Shown here: positions 1-10,712 of the stretch, in pieces
Layout: each line of letters opens with the position of its first letter
Position numbering within the stretch: position 1 is the first letter of the stretch
From: Planctomycetota bacterium
GTDB taxonomy: Bacteria; Planctomycetota; UBA1135; UBA2386
Reading direction: 5' to 3'
Assembly: GCA_019636245.1 (NCBI GenBank)
Contig: JAHBXX010000003.1
Coordinates: 62,001 to 126,000, forward strand
DNA: 64,000 nucleotides
The notes under the pieces: model-generated
The model's input: the letters and a program-made list of their open reading frames with translations, nothing else
Told to the model about the DNA's origin: nothing
Databases searched by the model: none
Position numbers and translations under genes: made by a program

Positions 1-119
1 ACATCCTCGAGCCGGGCACGCCCGTGTCCTTCGGCGTGCTCTGCAACGAGATCAAGGGACTCGGCCTGAACATCGAACTGCACAAGCGCGGCGCGGCCGA
101 GGCCGTGTTGCCGGGCTAG
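1..119 (+). CDS. rpoB: RNA polymerase beta subunit, C-terminal end (partial)
   Basis: Only the last 38 codons are inside the window, read in the frame that starts at base 3 and ending with TAG at 117-119. The peptide contains [20 protein letters not shown], which matches the RpoB C-terminal pattern PESFxVLxKExxxLGLxIEL. This segment of beta packs against the beta-prime subunit in RNA polymerase. It sits 67 bases upstream of rpoC in the same orientation, the usual bacterial order. The identification rests on a short peptide plus gene order, and both agree. Confidence 0.9.
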   Translation, partial: ILEPGTPVSFGVLCNEIKGLGLNIELHKRGAAEAVLPG

Positions 120-186
120 TCACGACCCGCATTCCCAGGTTCCCGCGCCTCCCGCCTCCGCGAACCCAACCCACAGGGCCCACCCG

Positions 187-4386
<4,200 letters not shown>

Positions 4387-4443
4387 TTCGCTGTCGGGGG
4401 GCGCCGGCCGCCGGTGCGACGGCGGTTGGCGCGCTCCGATGGC

Positions 4444-4462
4444 GCCGGGCGCCGTGCCCGGC
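4444..4462 (+). terminator. GC-rich hairpin after rpoC
   Basis: A perfect 7-bp stem (GCCGGGC with GCCCGGC) around a 5-base loop, 58 bases after the rpoC stop. There is no T-run after it, so it could be a terminator, an attenuator or an RNA-processing site. It lies directly against the -35 element of the candidate rpsL promoter. Confidence 0.4.
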
Positions 4463-4467
4463 GGGTG

Positions 4468-4495
4468 TTGCAATCGGCGCCCAGATCCCTATCTT
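4468..4495 (+). promoter_or_regulatory. Candidate sigma70-type promoter of rpsL
   Basis: TTGCAA at 4468-4473 and TATCTT at 4490-4495, separated by 16 bases and about 50 bases before the rpsL ATG. Both hexamers are close to the consensus and the spacing is nearly ideal. In DNA this rich in GC such a pair is not expected often by chance. It would let rpsL-rpsG be transcribed independently of rpoBC. Confidence 0.55.
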
Positions 4496-4545
4496 CCTCC
4501 ACCCCATCAAGTCCGACCGCCTGGAACGTAGCCGAGCCAGCCTGC

Positions 4546-4920
4546 ATGCCCACGATCAACCAACTCGTCCGCAAGGGGCGCAAGAAGATCAAGTACAAGA
4601 GCAAGTCGCCGATCCTGGACGCGTGCCCGCAGAAGCGTGGCGTGTGCCTGCAGGTGAAGACGATGACGCCCAAGAAGCCGAACTCGGCACTGCGCAAGAT
4701 CGCCCGTGTCCGGCTCAGCAACGGCAAGGAGACCACGGTCTACATTCCGGGGGAGGGCCACAACCTCCAGGAGCACTCGATCGTCCTGGTCCGCGGCGGC
4801 CGCGTCCGCGACCTGCCGGGTGTCCGCTACCACATCCTCCGGGGTTGCCTGGATGCGTCGGGCGTCGAGAACCGCCGGCGCAGCCGGAGCAAGTACGGCG
4901 CCAAGCGGCCGAAGAAGTGA
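4546..4920 (+). CDS. rpsL: 30S ribosomal protein S12
   Basis: S12 of the decoding centre, 124 aa, full family length. The ATG at 4546 gives the standard start [11 protein letters not shown]; upstream in-frame codons encode nothing S12-like. The conserved loops [11 protein letters not shown] (K43 present) and [10 protein letters not shown] are intact. The second streptomycin-related loop reads GGRVRDLPG, so position 88 is Arg (codon CGC) where most bacteria have Lys. K88R is a known streptomycin-resistance change in Mycobacterium tuberculosis, so this ribosome may be naturally less sensitive. The gene is followed by rpsG, as in the str operon, but fusA and tuf do not follow. Confidence 0.97.
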   Translation: MPTINQLVRKGRKKIKYKSKSPILDACPQKRGVCLQVKTMTPKKPNSALRKIARVRLSNGKETTVYIPGEGHNLQEHSIVLVRGGRVRDLPGVRYHILRGCLDASGVENRRRSRSKYGAKRPKK

Positions 4921-5006
4921 CGGCAGCCGAAGAAGTGAGGATGGACCCGCAGGCAGCTTGAACCCGATCGTCTCCGAAACCTGACCGCCTCGACCCGCTG
5001 ATTCCG

Positions 5007-5480
5007 ATGCCCCGTTCCTACAAGTCCACCGAAGTCTTCCTGAAGGGCGATCCCCGCTACGGCAGCAAGCTCGCCAGCAAGATCATCAACAAGATCATGC
5101 TGCAGGGGAAGAAGGCCACTGCCCAGCGGATCTTCTACGAGGCCGTCGACTTCGTCTGCAAGAAGGTCGAGAACGCCGAGCCCGTCGATGTGTTCTCCAA
5201 GGCGATCGAGAACATCAAGCCCAGGGTCGAGGTGCGGAGCAAGCGCGTGGGTGGCGCTACCTACCAGGTGCCGCGCGAGGTGAACAAGCGCCGTCAGCAG
5301 AGCCTGGCAATCCGCTGGCTGGTCGACGCGGCCCGCAGCAAGCGCGGCAAGCCGATGGCGAAGTCCCTGGCCGAGGAGTTGTTCGACGCGTTCAACAACC
5401 AGGGCGCGGCGGTCACCAAGAAGGAAAACGTGCACAAGATGGCCGAGGCGAACAGCGCCTACAGCCACTTCGCCTGGTAG
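5007..5480 (+). CDS. rpsG: 30S ribosomal protein S7
   Basis: S7 nucleates assembly of the 30S head and contacts the E-site tRNA. It has 157 aa, the standard length. It begins MPRSYKSTEVFLKGDPRYGS and contains the typical IINKIMLQGKKATAQ, the VGGATYQVPREV beta-hairpin and RWLVDAARSKRGK. It lies 86 bases after rpsL and is very likely cotranscribed with it. The next gene on the strand is unrelated, so the str-operon order ends here. Confidence 0.97.
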   Translation: MPRSYKSTEVFLKGDPRYGSKLASKIINKIMLQGKKATAQRIFYEAVDFVCKKVENAEPVDVFSKAIENIKPRVEVRSKRVGGATYQVPREVNKRRQQSLAIRWLVDAARSKRGKPMAKSLAEELFDAFNNQGAAVTKKENVHKMAEANSAYSHFAW

Positions 5481-5906
5481 TTGCCCGACCGGCTGGTCGT
5501 TGCTCCGTGGGTTTCGGCGGCCACCGCACGGGCGGACCTCGGGTCGGAAGGCAGACCGTGGGCCGGAGGGCACGGAGCGGAAGGCGCACCGCGGGCCGGA
5601 AGGGGCCGGCCCTGGCGGGGAGGTCGGGAGCCGCGGTCTTGGATCCGTCCAGCTGGCCGGAATACCGCGGCGAGGTCGGGAGTCCGAGTCGCTTCGATGC
5701 CGGATGGTCACGACGCACAGCGGGCCTTGGGATCGAGCCGCGGCCGCGCGCCGGTCTGCGGCCCGGACGGCCAGCCGTCGTGCAGGGGGCTGCACCTCAG
5801 TAGGCTTCGGTCCGGCGACCCAACCGTCACCCGTGGTTTCCCTCCCAGCCCGGCCATTCTCGACCGAGGGCTGCCGGCTGGTTCTGGCTAGACTGCACCG
5901 CCGTCG
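5481..5906. other. Intergenic region after rpsG
   Basis: 426 bases without a supportable gene. The open frames here have low-complexity Arg/Gly/Pro-rich translations and no family resemblance. Just after the rpsG stop is a short stem (CGACC/GGTCG, 5486-5499) that could be a weak terminator. The region also holds an imperfect 26-bp direct repeat (5545-5603) and a TAGACT box at 5889-5894 just before the next start codon. Confidence 0.6.
5545..5603. repeat. Imperfect 26-bp direct repeat
   Basis: Copies at 5545-5570 and 5578-5603 share CGGAAGGC, then ACCG and GGGCCGGA, with four mismatches. They lie in the non-coding stretch downstream of rpsG. The function is unknown, and it could be simple GC-rich expansion. 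Confidence 0.45.
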
Positions 5907-7184
5907 ATGAAGTCCATTCCCTTGCTGCTCTACCTGGTCGCGGCCGGCCTGTTCGGTTTCGCGGGCTGGACGGTCTACCAGATGTTGCCGCTGTGGAAGG
6001 ACCAGGTCCGGACGGCGGCAACACGCGAGGGGCAGGACGTCGGCCAGCGCGGGCTGGCGCAGGGCAAGGGGCAGGGGCGGGTCACGCCCGACTGGGCCTA
6101 CCACCGTGGCACGGCCGAGTGGTGGTCGACCTTCAAGGAGGCCAACCTGGTCGGGCGCCTGCCGCCGCCGCCACCCGAGGCTTCGCAGCCGAAGGTCGAG
6201 GCCCCGCCGCCGGCCAAGCCGGTGCGGCCGCTCGAGGAGATCCTCGAGATCGTGTCCATCGTGTTCGACGGCAAGCACCAGGGCCACGGTGGGGATTCGC
6301 ACGTCATCGTGCGCTACCGACCCGAGGCGAACGTCGAGTTGCCCGAGTGGTATGTGCGGGAGAACCTGCCCGTGGGCTCCAGCGGTGGTGGGGCGACGGG
6401 GCCGCGCGACGTGGCGGCATCGCCCCCCCGCACGCCCGGTCGTCCGGGGGCTGCCGCCCCGCGGGCAGCGCAGCCGCGACCGACCTCGCCGATGCCGACC
6501 TCGATGGCCGGACGAGACGTCCTGCAGCAACTCTGGGTCGAGGATCGCGGCGACAAGCGGCGCAGCTCCCGGCTCTGGGCGCCGTTCGAGGACATCAAGC
6601 TGGTGCGCGTCGCGCCCGATGCCCAGTCGGCCTTCTTCGTGCGCACGACCGTGACGCCCGCGGATGGCGTGGCGGCCGAGCCGAAGGAAGAGGAGTTGCT
6701 GAAGACCAGCATGAACCTCAGCCAGGACGTGCTGCAGGAACTCCGTCGGCTCCAGCGTTTGAGTGGCGAAGCTGCGGTGCGCGATCCGTCGGCCGCCGTG
6801 AGCGCTCCACGGACGGGGAGCTGGGTCGACGTCGAGGAGACGACGCAGATCGACGGCGTCCGGCATCTCGGTCGCAAGGATCTCCAGCGCATGGAGGAGA
6901 CCGGCGATCGCTTCTTCGAGCAGATGCACGTCGACACCTACGTCAGCAAGGCGAGCGATCTGCGGGGCCTGATCGTGCGCAACGTCGACGCGCGCGTGTC
7001 CCAGCAGTTCGGCATCGCGCCGGGCGAGGTGCTGTTGGAGGTCAACGGCCGTCCCGTGCAGACGCAGGCCCAGGCGATCCAGACCGGCAAGGCCGACTAC
7101 CGGCGCGGCGTGCGCACGTTCGTGACCAAGTGGTTGGCGAACGGCCAGGTCCTCGAGCGCACCTACCAGTTGCCCGATCGCTGA
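5907..7184 (+). CDS. GspC-like membrane-anchored PDZ protein
   Basis: 425 aa. Residues about 4-25 form one hydrophobic segment after MKS, predicting a single N-terminal membrane anchor with the rest outside the cytoplasm. The middle is Pro/Ala-rich and low in complexity. The C-terminal part (about residues 345-425) contains a PDZ-like fold signature, with GLIVRNVDARVSQQFG followed by IAPGEVLLEVNGRPVQTQ. This layout of inner-membrane anchor, linker and C-terminal PDZ is that of GspC, the type II secretion protein linking the inner platform to the secretin. No other gsp gene is adjacent, so the assignment is by architecture only. A TAGACT box ends 12 bases before the ATG. It may instead be a generic PDZ scaffold. 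Confidence 0.6.
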   Translation: MKSIPLLLYLVAAGLFGFAGWTVYQMLPLWKDQVRTAATREGQDVGQRGLAQGKGQGRVTPDWAYHRGTAEWWSTFKEANLVGRLPPPPPEASQPKVEAPPPAKPVRPLEEILEIVSIVFDGKHQGHGGDSHVIVRYRPEANVELPEWYVRENLPVGSSGGGATGPRDVAASPPRTPGRPGAAAPRAAQPRPTSPMPTSMAGRDVLQQLWVEDRGDKRRSSRLWAPFEDIKLVRVAPDAQSAFFVRTTVTPADGVAAEPKEEELLKTSMNLSQDVLQELRRLQRLSGEAAVRDPSAAVSAPRTGSWVDVEETTQIDGVRHLGRKDLQRMEETGDRFFEQMHVDTYVSKASDLRGLIVRNVDARVSQQFGIAPGEVLLEVNGRPVQTQAQAIQTGKADYRRGVRTFVTKWLANGQVLERTYQLPDR

Positions 7185-7190
7185 GCGCGC

Positions 7191-7922
7191 GTGGCGGCCG
7201 CACCCGGACTGCTGACGATCGACTGCGGCAACAGCACCATCGACCTGCTGCGTCACGACGATGGGGCCAGACTCCTGCTCGCGGCGGACGACCCGGCGGC
7301 GTCCCGTCTGTCGGCCTTCCTGGGGGGCGTGGGCACGGCCAGGGTGATGGTGTGCAGCGTGGCGCAGCCTGCGTTCGCGCGGGTCGAGGCGGAACTGGCG
7401 GCCAGACGCTTGCCGATGCTCCTCGCCGGACGGGACTTCCACTACCCCTTGCGGCTCGACTACGAGACGCCGGCGACGCTGGGCGCCGATCGATGGGTCG
7501 GAGCGTATGCCGCGTGGCGGCACCACGGGCGCTCGGTCGTGGTCGACTGCGGGTCGGCGACGACCGTGAACGTCGTCGAGGGCGATGGCACCTTCCGCGG
7601 CGGCGCGATCGCGCCCGGCCTGCGGGCCTGGATCTCCGGCATGGCGGCAACGACGCCGGCCCTGCCGGTACCCCGTCCCGACGGGGAGGTGCAGGTGCCA
7701 GCCCTGAGTTCCCAGGCGTCCGTCGATGCCGGCCTGCAGCTCGGCTACGCGGGCATGGTCGAGCGATTGGTGGAGTCCTTGTCCGCGGCTGCTGGCGGTC
7801 CTGCCCGACTCGTCGTGACCGGCGGCAACGCACGGCACCTGCTGCGGCATCTCCGTCGCGAAGCGGTGCACGCGAGCGGCTTGGTGCACGAAGGGCTGCG
7901 GCTCCTGGCCGACCTGCCGTGA
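7191..7922 (+). CDS. coaX: Type III pantothenate kinase
   Basis: Phosphorylates pantothenate in the first step of coenzyme A synthesis. The 243-aa length is normal for CoaX. Visible motifs of the ASKHA fold are TIDCGNSTIDLL near the N-terminus (first catalytic Asp), LGADRWVGAYAAW, VVVDCGSATTVNVV, GGAIAPGLR and the C-terminal VVTGGNA. These separate it from type I and type II kinases. The start is GTG at 7191, six bases after the preceding stop. The stop overlaps the GTG of the next gene, so the three genes 5907-8929 look like one transcript. Confidence 0.93.
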   Translation: MAAAPGLLTIDCGNSTIDLLRHDDGARLLLAADDPAASRLSAFLGGVGTARVMVCSVAQPAFARVEAELAARRLPMLLAGRDFHYPLRLDYETPATLGADRWVGAYAAWRHHGRSVVVDCGSATTVNVVEGDGTFRGGAIAPGLRAWISGMAATTPALPVPRPDGEVQVPALSSQASVDAGLQLGYAGMVERLVESLSAAAGGPARLVVTGGNARHLLRHLRREAVHASGLVHEGLRLLADLP

Positions 7923-8929
7923 TCGAGATCCTCACCCCGACCGGCATCGGCGGCATCGCCGTCGTGCGGGCGACGGGCCCCGACGGCGCGCGGCTTGCCG
8001 GCTGCCTTCGCACCAGCAGCGGCAGCGTTCCGACCGTCGCGCCAGGCGCTGCGCCCCGACGTGCACTGCTCCGATGCGGCGGCGAGATCATCGATTCCGT
8101 GCTGGTCGTCGATCGCGGCAGCCGCGGGTTCGAGGTCCACCTGCACGGGTCGGCCGCGGTGCTGGCGGCGCTGGCCCGGGAGTTCGACTGCAGGCCGTGG
8201 TCGACCGGGAAGCCAGCCGAACGACTGTTGCGAGTGGCCCTGTGCTCCACCCAACTCGAACTGGCCCTGGAGCAACTCGACGGCGATTTCGAGGCCTACT
8301 GTCGTGCCGTCGTTGCGCTGCCAGCCGTCGATCGCCAGCGGGAGCTGGCGGCTGCGCGCGAGCGCTCCCGCGTGGCCGTGGCCCAGGTCGTAGCCGAGCG
8401 GCTGGTTCTCGTCGGGGCGCAGAACGCAGGCAAGTCGAGCCTGTTCAACCGGTTGCTCTTCCGGGAGAGGGTGGCGACGGGGCCGACCCCTGGGCTCACT
8501 CGGGATCCCGTGCGCGAACTCACCGTGCTCGAGGGCTACCCGTACGAACTCGTCGACACGGCGGGCGAGGGTATCGCGCGGGAGCCCGTCGACGCCGGGG
8601 CGATCGAACGGGGCCGCACCCTCCGGGAGGGGGCGCTGCAGCTCCTGGTCGTCGACGCATCCGCAGGGCCTTCCGCCGTGGATCGAACTCTCGCGCGCAC
8701 CGCGGCGCTCGTGATCGCCAACAAGTGCGACCTGCCGGCCGCCGCCTGGGCCGAGGATGTCGCGTGCCACGTCCGGCTGTCCTGTGTCGACGCCAGCGCG
8801 GTGCACGTGCGCCACCGCGTCGGTGAGGCGCTGCGCCAGCTGCGGCGGCTGCCCTGTGGCGGGCCAGTGGGCGGCCCTGCGGCGCTCGACGTGGCCGAGC
8901 TGAGGCGGTTGGAGGACCTCCAGGCCTGA
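7919..8929 (+). CDS. Divergent, shortened MnmE-like GTPase
   Basis: MnmE (TrmE) and its partner MnmG modify wobble uridine 34 of tRNAs. This 336-aa protein begins with an MnmE-type N-terminus (EILTPTGIGGIAVVRATGP), followed by a short helical segment. Its G domain has G1 GAQNAGKS (166-173), G3 DTAG (213-216) and G4 NKCD (268-271). Usual MnmE proteins are about 450 aa. Here the N-terminal folate-binding domain is shortened, and the C-terminus has no C-x-G-K motif, whose cysteine is needed for tRNA modification. The GTG start at 7919 overlaps the coaX stop. It may be a repurposed GTPase or a reduced MnmE; no MnmG gene is nearby. Confidence 0.75.
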   Translation: MIEILTPTGIGGIAVVRATGPDGARLAGCLRTSSGSVPTVAPGAAPRRALLRCGGEIIDSVLVVDRGSRGFEVHLHGSAAVLAALAREFDCRPWSTGKPAERLLRVALCSTQLELALEQLDGDFEAYCRAVVALPAVDRQRELAAARERSRVAVAQVVAERLVLVGAQNAGKSSLFNRLLFRERVATGPTPGLTRDPVRELTVLEGYPYELVDTAGEGIAREPVDAGAIERGRTLREGALQLLVVDASAGPSAVDRTLARTAALVIANKCDLPAAAWAEDVACHVRLSCVDASAVHVRHRVGEALRQLRRLPCGGPVGGPAALDVAELRRLEDLQA

Positions 8930-9036
8930 GGGGTGTCGACGTCCAGGTCGACCTGTTCGGTCGGGATCGGGGGCAGGAGGCTGCGCCACCGGCCGATTGT
9001 GGCCCCGCGCCGACGGCGGCATGATCGCGCCTCGCG

Positions 9037-10380
9037 ATGCTCGATCAAGGCAAGCGCGATCTGGTCTCCATCGAGGACCTCGGTACCGCCGAGATCCTCG
9101 AACTCTTCCACCACGCCGACGAGTTCCGCGCCAACCTGCGGGCGTGGTCCGACCTCTGCCGCGGGGCCATCATGGCCACGCTGTTCTTCGAGCCCAGCAC
9201 CCGAACGCGGCTGAGCTTCGAGTCGGCGATGCTCCGCCTCGGCGGGGGCGTCATCACCGCAGCCGACGAGAAGAACACCAGTCGTTCCAAGGGCGAGTCT
9301 CTCGCCGACACCGTCCGCGTCGTGGGCGGCAGCTATGCCGACATCCTCGTCGTGCGCCACCCCGAGGATGGCGCCGCCCGGGTCGCCGCCCGCTACGCGC
9401 GCGTGCCCGTCATCAACGGTGGCGATGGCGCCCACGAACACCCGACGCAGACGCTCTGCGACCTCTACACGCTCTGGAAGGAGAAGGGACGCCTCGAGGG
9501 TCTCGAGGTCGTGCTCTGCGGCGACCTGCGCTACTCGCGCACCATCCACTCCTTCTGCTATGCGCTGGCGCGGTTCGGCGCCAACATCGTGACGATGCCC
9601 TATCCAGGGTTCGAACTGCCGGACTACGTGCTGCATCGGTTGCGGCGGGACTTCGGCGTGCAAGCCGCGGCCGCGTCCGTCGGCGACCTGCCCGGAATCG
9701 CCGGCAGCAGCAACGCGGCGGCCTACCTCACGGCCAGCAAGCCGCACCAGCTGGCCCTGTTCACGAACCTGACCAACGTCGAGGTGAACCGGATCGACGC
9801 GATCTACATGACGCGTGCCCAGCGCGAGCGCCACACCGGCGAGGACACGACCAACTACCCGCGCCTCTCCCGCTCCACGCTCGGCGCCGCGGCGGCGAAG
9901 GACGCGCGCATCATGCACCCACTGCCGCGGGTCGACGAAATCGACTACGACATCGACGACGATCCACGCTCGGTCTACTTCCGGCAGGCGGAGCTCGGCG
10001 TGCCGATGCGCATGGCGTTGATGGCGTTCCTGCTCGGCAAGATCCAGTTGCGCGCTTCGCCGCCGGCCGCCTTGGCGGTCACTCCAGGGATCGCCGCCGG
10101 AGCCGGGTTGCGGTGCCCCAACGAGCGCTGCATCACGAACAACGAGGGCGTGCGCTACCTGACCCGCGACTTCCGGCTCCGCGAGGCCGAGGCACCACCG
10201 GTGCTGTCGTGCGCCTACTGCGAGCGGGAGGTCGAGGCCAGGTTCGTCGGCCACACCCAGCAGCGCGTCGTCCACCGCTACAACTCTCCCGAGGCCCGCC
10301 ACATCAAGTCGCCGCAGCGGGTCTACTTCGAGTCGGAGGCGCAGGCGCTGGCGGCGGGGTTCGAGTGCCGGGACGGATGA
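9037..10380 (+). CDS. pyrB: Aspartate carbamoyltransferase fused to a PyrI-type zinc domain
   Basis: Condenses carbamoyl phosphate with aspartate in pyrimidine synthesis. Residues 1 to about 345 form the catalytic chain, with the carbamoyl-phosphate loop STRTR (54-58), HEHPTQTLCDLY and HPLPRVDE. The protein is 447 aa against about 310 for PyrB alone. The extra part carries C360-x4-C365-x26-C392-x2-C395, matching the zinc site of the E. coli regulatory chain PyrI. The nucleotide-binding half of PyrI is absent. A further tail of about 45 residues ends RVYFESEAQALAAGFEC, which resembles Ada-type metal-binding modules. It stands alone between two non-coding gaps and is followed by a strong hairpin. 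Confidence 0.93.
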   Translation: MLDQGKRDLVSIEDLGTAEILELFHHADEFRANLRAWSDLCRGAIMATLFFEPSTRTRLSFESAMLRLGGGVITAADEKNTSRSKGESLADTVRVVGGSYADILVVRHPEDGAARVAARYARVPVINGGDGAHEHPTQTLCDLYTLWKEKGRLEGLEVVLCGDLRYSRTIHSFCYALARFGANIVTMPYPGFELPDYVLHRLRRDFGVQAAAASVGDLPGIAGSSNAAAYLTASKPHQLALFTNLTNVEVNRIDAIYMTRAQRERHTGEDTTNYPRLSRSTLGAAAAKDARIMHPLPRVDEIDYDIDDDPRSVYFRQAELGVPMRMALMAFLLGKIQLRASPPAALAVTPGIAAGAGLRCPNERCITNNEGVRYLTRDFRLREAEAPPVLSCAYCEREVEARFVGHTQQRVVHRYNSPEARHIKSPQRVYFESEAQALAAGFECRDG

Positions 10381-10712
10381 GCCCGTGCCACCGGGCTGGA
10401 CCTCGGCGCCGAGCGGTTCCGCACTCGTGGGCCGCCCACGCCGGTTCGCCGGGAGGGACCCGGCGAGCCTTCATCGGGCCTAAGCTTCTGGTCGAAGTAG
10501 GGTTGTGCCGCCTTGCGGGCCACGACCGAAGCGGCATGATGTTTGTTGCCCGCTGGTTGCCTCTCGGTTCCCACATACTTCCTTCGATGTACGCTTTCCG
10601 GGCTCGTGCCGCGACCGCAGATGCCCCTCGGGTCGCGACGGCGCGCGGTCGGTTCTCGTCCGCCGCACGAGGCCTGCGTGCCGCTACGCCTGGACAACCT
10701 ACCTGACGAAAC
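10381..10712. other. Intergenic region between pyrB and the lipoprotein locus
   Basis: 332 bases without a supportable gene. It holds two hairpins after pyrB (10380-10397 and 10446-10466) and then a stretch less rich in GC around 10485-10600, which is a plausible promoter region for the lipoprotein gene at 10713. No clear -35/-10 pair could be picked out. Confidence 0.55.
10446..10466 (+). terminator. Hairpin downstream of pyrB
   Basis: A perfect 8-bp stem (TCGCCGGG with CCCGGCGA) with a 5-base loop, 66 bases after the pyrB stop. A smaller stem (AGCCCG/CGGGCT) sits right at the stop, at 10380-10397. There is no T-run. Confidence 0.5.

Noticed and set aside
5500-5910. Small plus-strand ORFs after rpsG
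   Set aside because: Arg/Gly/Pro-rich translations over a repeat-containing spacer, no ribosome site, no recognisable domain.
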